Shown here: piece by piece, positions 44,459 to 52,677 of the stretch | Position numbering within the stretch: position 1 is the first letter of the stretch | Layout: each line of letters starts with the position of its first letter | DNA from: Tenacibaculum adriaticum | Lineage (GTDB): Bacteria > Bacteroidota > Bacteroidia > Flavobacteriales > Flavobacteriaceae | Direction: 5' to 3' | DNA: 64,000 nt | NCBI RefSeq assembly: GCF_008124875.1 | Contig: NZ_VNIA01000001.1 | Span: 636,721 to 700,720 of the forward strand | Notes under the pieces: generated by a model | Databases searched by the model: none | Told to the model about the DNA's origin: nothing | The model's input: the letters and a program-made list of their open reading frames with translations, nothing else | Position numbers and translations under genes: made by a program

Positions 44459-45019
44459 TTAACCAAAAATTAAAGGAAGCAAAACCCAAGTCATAAATAA
44501 ACCACCAGCAAAAAAACCAATGGTAGCTAGTAAAGAAGGTAGTTGTAAACTACTTAAACCCGTAATGGCATGCCCAGAAGTACATCCGCCAGCGTAACGA
44601 GTACCGAAACCGATTAAAAACCCAGAACCAATTAGAATTAAAAACCCTTTTAAAGAGAAAATTACATTCTCACCGTACAGTTCTTTTGGTAAATATGATT
44701 TTCCAGCGTCAGTAAATCCTAAATCAGCTAAATCATTTACTGTTTTCGGATTCAAATCAATCGTTTGATCAGGAATTAAAAAATTAGCAGCTATCAATCC
44801 TCCAATAACCAAGCCTACTACAAAAGTTAAAGCATAATCACGTTCTTTCCAATCTTTTTTAAAGTAATCAGAAAACTTACCAGCACCTACAATAGTACAC
44901 ATGGTTTCGAAATTACCAGAAACGCCAAAGTTTTTACCAAAAAAGAAATATAAAAATAATGTTAAAGCTATTAAGGGACCAGCAGCATACCAAGGCCAAG
45001 GTTGTAAAATAAAATCCAT
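44459..45019 (-). CDS. YeeE/YedE family protein, first half
   Basis: 186 residues with about five membrane helices. The family core GTRYAGGCTSGHAITGLS (conserved Cys in GGCTSGH) is present, and an early FGVSGNFETMCTIVG segment contains another conserved Cys. YeeE/YedE proteins import thiosulfate in characterised cases; the two-gene split form is frequent in Bacteroidota and Proteobacteria. It starts directly after the waaA stop (no gap) and is followed by its partner, so the three genes form a transcript. Confidence 0.93.
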   Translation of the reverse strand: MDFILQPWPWYAAGPLIALTLFLYFFFGKNFGVSGNFETMCTIVGAGKFSDYFKKDWKERDYALTFVVGLVIGGLIAANFLIPDQTIDLNPKTVNDLADLGFTDAGKSYLPKELYGENVIFSLKGFLILIGSGFLIGFGTRYAGGCTSGHAITGLSSLQLPSLLATIGFFAGGLFMTWVLLPLIFG

Positions 45020-46258
45020 CTATAATTTCTTTTTAATATAATCAATTACTAAATCTGTCGCACCAATATTACTTTTTACATACGCTTTATTGATGTTTCC
45101 CATTTTAGATTTTAAATTAAAATCAGTTTTTAGTTGCGCAAATATACTTGAAAATTCTTCTTGATTTTTAATGGGTTTAACACCTTTTAGTTTTTCTAAA
45201 TCGGTTGCTTCTTTAAATTTTTTATAATTATTCCCGCCAAAAACTATAGGAATTCCATAAGTTGCTGGTTCTAAAATATTATGCAAACCAGTTGCTAATC
45301 CACCCCCGACATAAGCTACATCGCCATAAGAATATATTTTGGTTAGTATACCAATGGTATCGATGATGAAAACTTCATATTTTGATAAATCTTCACCTTC
45401 TTTTTCAGAATACAAAATTACTTTTTTATCAATTGATTTTTTTAGTTCTTCAATTTGATTGGGATGAATGTTGTGAGGAGCAATGATAAACTTTTCTTCT
45501 GGTGAAGAGCTGTTATTAATATAGTTTATCAATAATTCTTCATCTTCTTTCCAAGTACTTCCTGCTACTAGAGTGTGTTTGTTGTTTTTAAATTCAGTAA
45601 CAAAAGCAAGAGAATTATCTTGTTGTAAAATTTCATAAACCCTATCAAAACGGGTATCTCCAGACATGGTTATATTATTATAACCTATCGTAGTTAATAA
45701 TTTTTTAGAAGTTTCGTTTTGAACAAAAAAATGATGAAAAGCTTTTAAAGGTTTTTGCATCCAAGTTCCATAGGATTTAAAAAATAATTGATCTTTTCTG
45801 AAAATACCTGAAACTAAAATAGTTTTTGTTTGTGATCTCTTCAATTCTTTTAAAAGATTAGGCCAAAACTCGTATTTAACAATAATTGCCATTTCCGGAT
45901 GAATCTGTTTAATAAATTTTTTCACGTTCGATTTTGTATCAAAAGGGAGGTAACAAACAATATCTGCCAAGTCATAATTTTTTCGGACTTCATAACCTGA
46001 AGGAGAGAAAAATGTAATTACAATTTTATAATTTGAATACAAAACTTTTAGCTTTTCAATAATCGGTCTTCCTTGTTCAAATTCACCTAAAGATGCAGCA
46101 TGTAACCAAATTACTTTGTCATTTTTTTTTATGGAAGATAGTTTTTTAAATGTTTCATTTCTTCCATCAATAAAAAGTTTTATTTTTTTATTAAAAAGCG
46201 CTATTATTTTTAAAATAAAGTAGGAAATAGAGATAATGATATTGTATAGGAAACTCAT
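45020..46258 (-). CDS. waaA: 3-deoxy-D-manno-octulosonic acid (Kdo) transferase
   Basis: Adds Kdo to lipid A precursor at the inner membrane. 412 residues; N-terminal hydrophobic anchor (about 3-22), then WLHAASLGEFEQGRP with the catalytic Glu-59, and the C-terminal GT-B domain with VAYVGGGLATGLHNILEPA, the sugar-nucleotide site. Also called kdtA. A near-consensus TACTTTCG lies just upstream. The two YeeE/YedE genes follow without gap. Confidence 0.96.
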   Translation of the reverse strand: MSFLYNIIISISYFILKIIALFNKKIKLFIDGRNETFKKLSSIKKNDKVIWLHAASLGEFEQGRPIIEKLKVLYSNYKIVITFFSPSGYEVRKNYDLADIVCYLPFDTKSNVKKFIKQIHPEMAIIVKYEFWPNLLKELKRSQTKTILVSGIFRKDQLFFKSYGTWMQKPLKAFHHFFVQNETSKKLLTTIGYNNITMSGDTRFDRVYEILQQDNSLAFVTEFKNNKHTLVAGSTWKEDEELLINYINNSSSPEEKFIIAPHNIHPNQIEELKKSIDKKVILYSEKEGEDLSKYEVFIIDTIGILTKIYSYGDVAYVGGGLATGLHNILEPATYGIPIVFGGNNYKKFKEATDLEKLKGVKPIKNQEEFSSIFAQLKTDFNLKSKMGNINKAYVKSNIGATDLVIDYIKKKL

Positions 46259-46275
46259 GAGTACGAAAGTATGAA

Positions 46276-46312
46276 ATAAAAAAATCAGTGAAGAAATTCA
46301 CTGATTTTTTTA
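46276..46312 (-). terminator. Terminator after accC
   Basis: Stem AAATCAGTGAA / TTCACTGATTT with a 4-5 base loop, T-run on both strands. Ends the fabH-accB-accC transcript. Confidence 0.85.
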
Positions 46313-46336
46313 TTGTTATATTTTTAAAACCTTAAG

Positions 46337-47683
46337 TTAAGATTCTGGTTCCATTTTAAAATCTTCCATAAATTTAGTAGTGTAGTTACCTGCTACATAA
46401 TCTGGATGATCCATTAATTGTCTATGGAAAGGAATAGTTGTTTTTACACCTTCAATCACATATTCATCTAAGGCACGTTTCATTTTATTAATTGCCTCTT
46501 CACGTGTTTGTGCTGAAACAATCAGTTTTGAAATCATAGAATCATAGTTTGAAGGAATCATATAACCAGCATACACATGTGTGTCAATACGAACTCCATG
46601 TCCACCAGGAGCATGATATGATACTATTCTTCCTGGAGCAGGTCTAAATCCGTTATAAGGATCTTCTGCGTTAATTCTACACTCAATTGAATGCAATTGA
46701 GGGGTATAATTTTTACCAGAAATTGGTACACCAGCAGCTACGAGGATTTGCTCACGGATTAAGTCGAAATCTACAACTTCTTCTGTTATAGGATGTTCTA
46801 CTTGAATACGTGTGTTCATTTCCATAAAGTAGAAATTACGGTGTTTATCTACCAGAAACTCTACAGTACCAGCACCTTCGTATTTAATATATTCTGCTGC
46901 TTTAACTGCAGCATTCCCCATTGCATTTCTAAGTTCATCTGTCATGAACGGAGAAGGAGTTTCTTCCGTTAATTTTTGATGACGACGTTGAACAGAACAA
47001 TCTCTCTCAGACAAGTGGCAAGCTTTTCCGTAAGAATCTCCAATAATTTGGATTTCTATATGACGAGGTTCTTCAATTAATTTTTCTAAATACATACCGT
47101 CGTTACCAAAAGCAGCTTTTGCTTCTTGACGAGCTGAATCCCATGCGTTTTGTAACTCTTCAGGTTTCCAAACGGCACGCATTCCTTTACCACCACCACC
47201 AGCGGTTGCTTTTAACATTACAGGAAATCCAGCTTCTTTAGCTAGTTTTTCACACTCAGCAAAATCTTTGATAATACCTTCTGAACCAGGAATACAAGGA
47301 ACTCCTGCAGCAATCATAGTTGCTTTTGCAGAGGCTTTATCTCCCATTTTGTCAATCATTTCTGAAGTAGCTCCAATAAATTTTATATCATGCTCTTCAC
47401 ATAATTTTGAAAATTTAGCATTTTCAGATAAAAAACCGTATCCTGGATGAATTGCATCGGCATTGGTAATCTCCGCTGCAGCTATTATATTAGACATCTT
47501 TAAGTACGATTCACTACTTGGTGCAGGGCCTATACAAACAGCTTCATCAGCAAAACGGACGTGTAAACTTTCAGCATCTGCTTTAGAATAAACAGCAACG
47601 GTCTTAATGCCCATTTCTTTACAGGTTCTGATTACACGAAGTGCAATTTCGCCTCTATTGGCAATTAATATCTTTTTAAACAT
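46337..47683 (-). CDS. accC: Acetyl-CoA carboxylase, biotin carboxylase subunit
   Basis: 448 residues from the ATG at 47681-47683 ([17 protein letters not shown]); the frame extends 11 codons upstream but homology starts here. ATP-grasp enzyme: GYGFLSENA in the N-terminal domain, the Gly-rich ATP loop [26 protein letters not shown] with the catalytic Glu and Arg, and a C-terminal biotin carboxylase domain. It carboxylates the biotin on AccB in the first step of fatty acid synthesis. 76 bp after accB. Confidence 0.97.
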   Translation of the reverse strand: MFKKILIANRGEIALRVIRTCKEMGIKTVAVYSKADAESLHVRFADEAVCIGPAPSSESYLKMSNIIAAAEITNADAIHPGYGFLSENAKFSKLCEEHDIKFIGATSEMIDKMGDKASAKATMIAAGVPCIPGSEGIIKDFAECEKLAKEAGFPVMLKATAGGGGKGMRAVWKPEELQNAWDSARQEAKAAFGNDGMYLEKLIEEPRHIEIQIIGDSYGKACHLSERDCSVQRRHQKLTEETPSPFMTDELRNAMGNAAVKAAEYIKYEGAGTVEFLVDKHRNFYFMEMNTRIQVEHPITEEVVDFDLIREQILVAAGVPISGKNYTPQLHSIECRINAEDPYNGFRPAPGRIVSYHAPGGHGVRIDTHVYAGYMIPSNYDSMISKLIVSAQTREEAINKMKRALDEYVIEGVKTTIPFHRQLMDHPDYVAGNYTTKFMEDFKMEPES

Positions 47684-47759
47684 ATTTTTAAAGTTTAAAT
47701 TTTTATATTTTACCAACCAACTAACTTATAAGGTTTGGAAGATAAAATTTCAGATTTAA

Positions 47760-48245
47760 TTATGATGGGTCTACTAAAAATAATGGTTGATCAAACTCTA
47801 CAGGTGAAGAATCATCAACTAAAACCTTAACAATTTTACCAGATACTTCTGATTCAATTTCGTTAAATAATTTCATAGCTTCAATAACACATACAGTGTC
47901 TCCAATTTTTACTTCGGTACCAACTTCTGCAAAAACAGGTTTGTCTGGTGAAGGTTTACGGTAAAAAGTTCCAATAATTGGTGATTTTATAGTTACGTAT
48001 TTTGAATTTTCTTCAACTGGTGCATTAGCTATAGGAGTAGTTGCTTCAACAACAGGTTGAGCAACGGGAGGAGAAGCCATTAATTGAGGTCCAGCAGCCA
48101 TAGGAGCAGCTTGTATTATAGTAGTTTCTGTAGCACCACTACCAGTTTTAATGGTAATTTTCACATCCTCCATTTCTAACTTCACCTCACTTGCGCCAGA
48201 TTTAGCTACGAACTTAATAAGGTTTTGGATTTCTTTAATGTCCAT
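47760..48245 (-). CDS. accB: Acetyl-CoA carboxylase biotin carboxyl carrier protein
   Basis: 161 residues. N-terminal helix MDIKEIQNLIKF, a Pro/Ala/Thr-rich linker (about 40-80) and the C-terminal biotinyl domain with Lys-125 in IEAMKLFNEI, the biotinylation site. It carries carboxyl groups between AccC and the transferase. Between fabH (31 bp upstream) and accC. The bio genes at 3.5-6.6 kb would supply the biotin. Confidence 0.98.
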   Translation of the reverse strand: MDIKEIQNLIKFVAKSGASEVKLEMEDVKITIKTGSGATETTIIQAAPMAAGPQLMASPPVAQPVVEATTPIANAPVEENSKYVTIKSPIIGTFYRKPSPDKPVFAEVGTEVKIGDTVCVIEAMKLFNEIESEVSGKIVKVLVDDSSPVEFDQPLFLVDPS

Positions 48246-48276
48246 ATTGTATTGTTTTAAATTTTAGTTGATTTGT

Positions 48277-49272
48277 CTATGCGTTATATGCCCATTTTAA
48301 ATAAATAGCTCCCCAAGTGAAGCCACCACCAAATGCAGCAAAAATTAAATTATCTCCTTTTTTTAATTCTTTTTCGTAATCACTCAATAGCAAGGGTAGA
48401 GTTGCTGATGTTGTGTTTCCATATTTATGGATATTCATCATCACCTTTTCATTTTCTAAGCCAATACGGTTGGCCGTTGCTTCTATAATTCTTTTATTAG
48501 CTTGATGCGCCGCTAACCAATTTACATCATCTTTTGTAAGATTATTTCTTTCTAGTATCTTTTCAGATACATCAGCCATATTAGAAACTGCAAATTTAAA
48601 TACTGTTTTTCCTTCTTGATGAACAAAATGTTGTTTGTTTTTTACTGTTTCTTCACTAGGAGGAAGGATTGAGCCGCCTGCATCTATTTTCAAGAATTCT
48701 CGTCCAACACCATCACTTCTCAAGTATTGATCTTGATAACCTAAACCTTCATTATTTGGTTCAAATAAAACAGCACCAGCACCATCTCCAAAAATGATAC
48801 AAGTTGCTCTATCGGTATAATCGATAATAGATGACATTTTATCAGCTCCAATTAATAATACCTTTTTGTAGCGACCAGATTCTATATAGCTTGCTGCGGT
48901 AGACATTCCGTATAAAAAACTTGAACAAGCAGCCTGTAAATCATATGCAAAAGCATTGGTGGCTCCGATTTTTGAAGCAGTAAAAACTGCTGTAGAAGCT
49001 ACAGGCATATCTGGAGTTGCAGTTGCAACTATAACAAGGTCAATTTCTTTTGGGTTAACTCCCGATTTTTGAAGCAAATCTTCGGCAGCTTTGATAGCCA
49101 TAAAAGAAGTGCCTGCATTTTTTTCTTTTAAAATCCTTCGTTCTTTTATTCCTGTTCTTGAGGTAATCCACTCGTCATTAGTTTCTACCATTGTTTCTAA
49201 CTCTTTATTGGTTAGAATGTATTCTGGAAGGTATTTTCCCACTGCTGTAATAGCTGCAGTTAATTTAGTCAT
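48277..49272 (-). CDS. fabH: Beta-ketoacyl-ACP synthase III
   Basis: Condenses acetyl-CoA or branched acyl-CoA with malonyl-ACP to start fatty acid chains. 331 residues; catalytic Cys-116 in LQAACSSFLYG, His-256 in AAHQANKRI and Asn-286 in HKYGNTTSA. Own promoter TATTTTTG at 49303-49310 beyond two terminators of the rpmF transcript. First gene of fabH-accB-accC. Confidence 0.97.
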   Translation of the reverse strand: MTKLTAAITAVGKYLPEYILTNKELETMVETNDEWITSRTGIKERRILKEKNAGTSFMAIKAAEDLLQKSGVNPKEIDLVIVATATPDMPVASTAVFTASKIGATNAFAYDLQAACSSFLYGMSTAASYIESGRYKKVLLIGADKMSSIIDYTDRATCIIFGDGAGAVLFEPNNEGLGYQDQYLRSDGVGREFLKIDAGGSILPPSEETVKNKQHFVHQEGKTVFKFAVSNMADVSEKILERNNLTKDDVNWLAAHQANKRIIEATANRIGLENEKVMMNIHKYGNTTSATLPLLLSDYEKELKKGDNLIFAAFGGGFTWGAIYLKWAYNA

Positions 49273-49302
49273 AGTTGTTTGTTTGTTATGAAACTAGTTT
49301 TC

Positions 49303-49310
49303 AAAAATAG
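49303..49310 (-). promoter_or_regulatory. -7 promoter element for fabH-accB-accC
   Basis: TATTTTTG on the minus strand (TAnnTTTG), about 30 bp before the fabH ATG. Confidence 0.55.
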
Positions 49311-49340
49311 TGATTTTTTTCTCACTTTTTGAAGTAAAAA

Positions 49341-49366
49341 ACGTCAAAAACATTCATTTTTGACGT
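49341..49366 (-). terminator. Hairpin between rpmF and fabH, fabH-proximal
   Basis: Perfect 10-bp stem ACGTCAAAAA / TTTTTGACGT, 6-base loop, followed on the minus strand by a T-run. Confidence 0.7.
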
Positions 49367-49375
49367 AAAAAAGCA

Positions 49376-49401
49376 AAAATCCCCCAAAATGAGAGATTTT
49401 T
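49376..49401 (-). terminator. Hairpin between rpmF and fabH, rpmF-proximal
   Basis: On the minus strand AAAATCTCTC pairs with GGGGGATTTT (two G-T pairs) around a 5-base loop and a T-run follows; it begins 20 bp after the rpmF stop. Confidence 0.65.
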
Positions 49402-49421
49402 AATTTTATGTAACTTGTTTA

Positions 49422-49616
49422 CTAAGCTTCAGCAATTGTACCATCTAATACAACTTGCCCACGGTAATATAATTTACCTTCGTGCCAGTGTGCTCTGTGG
49501 TATAAATGTGCTTCACCAGTTGTTGGATCTGTAGCTATTTGAGGTACAGAAGCTTTATAATGAGTTCTTCTCTTATCTCTTCTAGTTTTAGATATTTTTC
49601 TCTTTGGATGTGCCAT
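49422..49616 (-). CDS. rpmF: 50S ribosomal protein L32
   Basis: 64 residues starting [20 protein letters not shown], the hallmark of L32. The C-terminal half ([17 protein letters not shown]) has no cysteines, so this is the zinc-free form. It is translated one base after the stop of the YceD (DUF177) gene, the classic yceD-rpmF order. Confidence 0.98.
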   Translation of the reverse strand: MAHPKRKISKTRRDKRRTHYKASVPQIATDPTTGEAHLYHRAHWHEGKLYYRGQVVLDGTIAEA

Positions 49617-49617
49617 T

Positions 49618-50160
49618 TTATGTGTTTTTTCCTGTTAGTAAATCCTTTAATTTATCCCATCTTGGGTCTGTTGATTCTTCCTCAACAATCTTATCTTCTT
49701 TAATCTCTAATTCTTCTAACTTCTTTAAAGTTTCAGATTCCATAGTGCCATCTAACACTTTTGGGTGAATCCTTTTTGTCGGAACAGACAATACAATTAA
49801 TTCATATATGTATTGTGCAACGTTGATTTCATATGCTTCGTGTGGTAGCACTAAAATATCTTCATTATCATCGTTGTATTCTGGACCAAATTTTACAATT
49901 AATAGCAAATCTCCTTCAAACTCTAAATCGAAAGGTTCGTTAGTGGTATCGCAAGGAACATTTACCGTACCTTTTGCTTTAAAATTAAGCTCCATTAAGG
50001 TGCTTTTTTTAATAAAGCTGATATCCACTTTTATTTGCGCATTGTTAAATTCATCAAACTGAAATGCTTCAAAGAACTTCTTGTCAATTTGATACTCGAA
50101 TGTATGACTACCTTCTTTTAAACCTATAAAAGGTATATTGAATTGTTTTAAGTCTTTCAT
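49618..50160 (-). CDS. YceD/DUF177 family protein
   Basis: 180 residues. The N-terminal part with [18 protein letters not shown] and the core [23 protein letters not shown] (written in part) match YceD/DUF177. YceD proteins are linked with 23S rRNA/ribosome assembly and always sit before rpmF. Good promoter TATCTTTG 23 bp upstream. Confidence 0.95.
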   Translation of the reverse strand: MKDLKQFNIPFIGLKEGSHTFEYQIDKKFFEAFQFDEFNNAQIKVDISFIKKSTLMELNFKAKGTVNVPCDTTNEPFDLEFEGDLLLIVKFGPEYNDDNEDILVLPHEAYEINVAQYIYELIVLSVPTKRIHPKVLDGTMESETLKKLEELEIKEDKIVEEESTDPRWDKLKDLLTGKNT

Positions 50161-50182
50161 CTACAACATCAATTTGAGCGTG

Positions 50183-50190
50183 CAAAGATA
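50183..50190 (-). promoter_or_regulatory. -7 promoter element for yceD-rpmF
   Basis: TATCTTTG on the minus strand (TAnnTTTG), 23 bp before the yceD ATG. Confidence 0.6.
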
Positions 50191-50233
50191 TAAAAAATGT
50201 TTTTATATTTATATATTGTTGTAAAAATTTAAA

Positions 50234-51268
50234 CTATTTCGCTTTTAGTGCGTTAGCTTCTAGTTCTGACAACTCTTTTCTGTTATTAAATATCTGTATT
50301 GAAGCAAATAAAGCCTCTTTAAATGATTCATGATTTGCGATTCCTTTTCCTGCAATATCATAACCTGTACCATGGTCTGGGGAGGTTCTTATTTTACTTA
50401 AACCTGCAGTAAAGTTTACTCCATTTCCGAAAGATAAAGCTTTAAAAGGTGCCAATCCTTGATCGTGATACATGGCCAATACTCCGTCAAACTGGGTATA
50501 ATTTTTCGAACCAAAGAAACCATCTGAAGCATAAGGCCCAAAAACCAACTTACCAGTTTCTTTAATTTTTTCAATAGTTGGACGGATAATTTCATCATCT
50601 TCTTTACCTATTACACCTTTGTCACCACAATGTGGATTCAAGCCTAAAACTGCAATTTTAGGTTTGTTAATGTTAAAGTCTTGCTTTAAAGAACGGTGCA
50701 TAATTTCAACTTTTTCTTTAATGAGTTCTGGTGTAATAGTGCTTGCAATTTGCGAAACAGGAATATGCCCTGTAATTAAACCAATGCGTAATTCATTAGT
50801 CATTAGAATCATTAAACTCTTACCTTCTAAATTAGCTTCTAAATATTCTGTATGTCCTGGAAAATTAAATTCATCCGATTGAATATTTTCTTTGTTAATT
50901 GGAGCAGTAAGCAAAACATCAACTTGGTTGTTTTTTAAAGCATCAACTGCTGCTGAAAGTGATTTTAAAGCATAATTACCACCTTCTTTAGTCGTTTTTC
51001 CTAATTCAACTTTAACATCTTCTTTCCAAACGTTAACTAAGTTTATTTTTCCATGTACAATTTTATCTACAGATGGAATGCCGTGGATATTATTTTCTAG
51101 ATTTAATATTTTTTTATGAAGAGAGACCACTCTGTTAGAACCAAATAATACGGGAGTGCAAAACTCCAACATTCTCTTGTCTTCAAAGGTTTTTAAAATT
51201 ATTTCTAAGCCTATACCATTTATATCTCCTATCGAAATCCCTACAATAATTTTATCTGATTTATCCAT
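50234..51268 (-). CDS. pdxA: 4-hydroxythreonine-4-phosphate dehydrogenase
   Basis: Oxidises 4-phosphohydroxy-threonine in pyridoxal phosphate synthesis. 344 residues with the metal-binding histidines in FPGHTEYL, GLNPHCGDKG and MYHDQGLAPFK, and an N-terminal GISIGDINGIGLE. Divergent from ribE (57 bp between starts). It precedes yceD-rpmF on the same strand but ends 74 bp upstream with a separate yceD promoter. Confidence 0.97.
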   Translation of the reverse strand: MDKSDKIIVGISIGDINGIGLEIILKTFEDKRMLEFCTPVLFGSNRVVSLHKKILNLENNIHGIPSVDKIVHGKINLVNVWKEDVKVELGKTTKEGGNYALKSLSAAVDALKNNQVDVLLTAPINKENIQSDEFNFPGHTEYLEANLEGKSLMILMTNELRIGLITGHIPVSQIASTITPELIKEKVEIMHRSLKQDFNINKPKIAVLGLNPHCGDKGVIGKEDDEIIRPTIEKIKETGKLVFGPYASDGFFGSKNYTQFDGVLAMYHDQGLAPFKALSFGNGVNFTAGLSKIRTSPDHGTGYDIAGKGIANHESFKEALFASIQIFNNRKELSELEANALKAK

Positions 51269-51287
51269 ATTTCCTTACGTAATGTCG

Positions 51288-51295
51288 TATTTTTG
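51288..51295 (+). promoter_or_regulatory. -7 promoter element for ribE
   Basis: TATTTTTG (TAnnTTTG), 30 bp before the ATG at 51326; probably also drives the Crp/Fnr-like gene downstream. Confidence 0.55.
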
Positions 51296-51325
51296 ATCTT
51301 AACAAAAGTAACTAAATTTTATAGA

Positions 51326-51913
51326 ATGTTTACAGGAATTATAGAAACTCTTGGTGTGGTAACTGAGCTAAAAGCTGAGCAGAAAAACTTACACATCACT
51401 GTAAAGAGTAATATAACAGGTGAGTTAAAAATAGATCAAAGTGTAGCGCATAATGGGGTTTGTCTAACGGTTGTTGCAATTAATAACGAAGAGTACACGG
51501 TTACTGCAATTAAAGAAACACTCGATAAAACAAATATAGGAGATTTAAAAGTTGGTGATGAAGTAAATCTAGAACGAGCAATGAAGTTAGGAGATCGATT
51601 AGATGGGCATATTGTACAAGGTCATGTAGATGAAACAGGAATTTGTAAATCTATTAAAGACGAAAAAGGAAGTACAATTTTTACTTTTGAATACAAGTCT
51701 GCAAACAATAATGTTACGATAGAAAAAGGCTCTATAACAGTTAACGGGGTTAGTTTAACGATTGTGAATTCTAAGAAAGATGAATTTAGCGTGGCAATAA
51801 TTCCATATACTTTACAACACACTACATTTAAAAACTTTAAAGTAGGAACCCAAGTTAATTTAGAATTTGATGTTATAGGTAAATACGTGGCTCGACTAAC
51901 CCAAACACAATAA
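51326..51913 (+). CDS. ribE: Riboflavin synthase, alpha subunit
   Basis: 195 residues from ATG 51326 (MFTGIIETLG); the frame runs 11 codons further upstream but overlaps the promoter. Two lumazine-binding repeats: the first about 1-95 with SVAHNGVCLTVV, the second about 96-190 with KGSITVNGVSLTIV and DGHIVQGHVD between them. It makes riboflavin from two molecules of 6,7-dimethyl-8-ribityllumazine. The Crp/Fnr-type gene follows 14 bp later and has no promoter of its own. Confidence 0.97.
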   Translation: MFTGIIETLGVVTELKAEQKNLHITVKSNITGELKIDQSVAHNGVCLTVVAINNEEYTVTAIKETLDKTNIGDLKVGDEVNLERAMKLGDRLDGHIVQGHVDETGICKSIKDEKGSTIFTFEYKSANNNVTIEKGSITVNGVSLTIVNSKKDEFSVAIIPYTLQHTTFKNFKVGTQVNLEFDVIGKYVARLTQTQ

Positions 51914-51927
51914 ATTTTTATTAAATA

Positions 51928-52569
51928 ATGATAGATTTAAAACAAGCATTACAAGATAATTACGGACATATTTTTGAAAAAGAGTTAATTGAAGAAATTG
52001 CAGAAGTAGGTATTTATAAAGAGATTGAAAGTGGTGATAAGTTGATGGAAATAGGTAGTTATATCAAGTCTATGCCGCTTTTACTATCTGGAGCTATTAA
52101 GATTTTACGAGAAGATGATGAAGGAGATGAACTTTTACTCTATTATTTAGAAAAAGGAGAAACTTGTTCTATGACAATGACTTGTTGTATGGGAAATCAG
52201 CAAAGTAAAATTAGAGCAATTGCAGAAATTCATACAGAACTCGTTATGATTCCTATTGGTAAGATGGAAGAATGGTCTGCGAAGTATAAGTCTTGGAGAA
52301 ATTTTGTGTTTGAAAGTTACAATAATAGAATGAATGAACTTTTTCAAACGGTAGATAGTATTGCATTTAATAAAATGGATGATCGTTTAATTGCTTATTT
52401 AAAGGAAAAAAGAAGAGTAACTAATGATGAGATAATTAACAACACACATCAAGAAATTGCGTACGAAATGCATACTTCAAGAGTGGTGATTTCAAGATTA
52501 TTAAAAAAATTAGAAAATCTAGGAAAAATTAAACTTCATAGAAATTCTATAGAAGTTATTAATTTATAG
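51928..52569 (+). CDS. Crp/Fnr family transcriptional regulator
   Basis: 213 residues. N-terminal cyclic-nucleotide-type sensor fold (about 25-120), dimer helix (about 125-150) and a winged-helix domain (about 160-213). Three cysteines, Cys-80, Cys-86 and Cys-87 (ETCSMTMTCCMG), occur in the sensor but no N-terminal Fe-S cluster motif, so redox sensing through thiols is possible. The recognition helix is TSRVVISRLL: the Glu of CRP/FNR (R-E-x-x-x-R) is replaced by Val. This fits a different operator, and the identical palindrome GTAA(C/T)-N4-GTTAC is found before three downstream transcripts. It is in the ribE transcript. Functions suggested: oxidative or respiratory stress control. Confidence 0.93.
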   Translation: MIDLKQALQDNYGHIFEKELIEEIAEVGIYKEIESGDKLMEIGSYIKSMPLLLSGAIKILREDDEGDELLLYYLEKGETCSMTMTCCMGNQQSKIRAIAEIHTELVMIPIGKMEEWSAKYKSWRNFVFESYNNRMNELFQTVDSIAFNKMDDRLIAYLKEKRRVTNDEIINNTHQEIAYEMHTSRVVISRLLKKLENLGKIKLHRNSIEVINL

Positions 52570-52570
52570 A

Positions 52571-52596
52571 AGCCTGCTTTTCAGCAGGTTTTTTTT
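52571..52596 (+). terminator. Terminator after the Crp/Fnr gene
   Basis: Stem AGCCTGC / GCAGGTT (one G-T pair), 6-base loop, 8-base T-run; it ends exactly where the first operator palindrome begins. Confidence 0.8.
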
Positions 52597-52610
52597 GTAA
52601 CTATTGTTAC
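52597..52610. promoter_or_regulatory. Predicted Crp/Fnr-type operator 1
   Basis: Perfect palindrome GTAAC-TATT-GTTAC. Centre 52603.5 is 29.5 bp upstream of the first base of the -7 element TAATTTAG (52633-52640), i.e. about -41.5 from the likely start of transcription. It precedes the cytochrome-DUF3365 gene. Confidence 0.7.
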
Positions 52611-52632
52611 TGTGTTTATTGTAGCGAATAAA

Positions 52633-52640
52633 TAATTTAG
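52633..52640 (+). promoter_or_regulatory. -7 element of the cytochrome-thioredoxin-methyltransferase operon
   Basis: TAATTTAG, a degenerate TAnnTTTG; weak on its own, which fits a promoter that needs an activator bound at 52597-52610. Confidence 0.5.
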
Positions 52641-52677
52641 CTTGATGAAAATTAATTATTACTAATTTTAGTAGGAT

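Noticed and set aside
49410..49422. GTAACTTGTTTAC near the rpmF stop, similar to the Crp/Fnr-type operator
   Set aside because: Half-site spacing is one base short, it lies at the end of a gene, and no promoter follows at the fixed distance.
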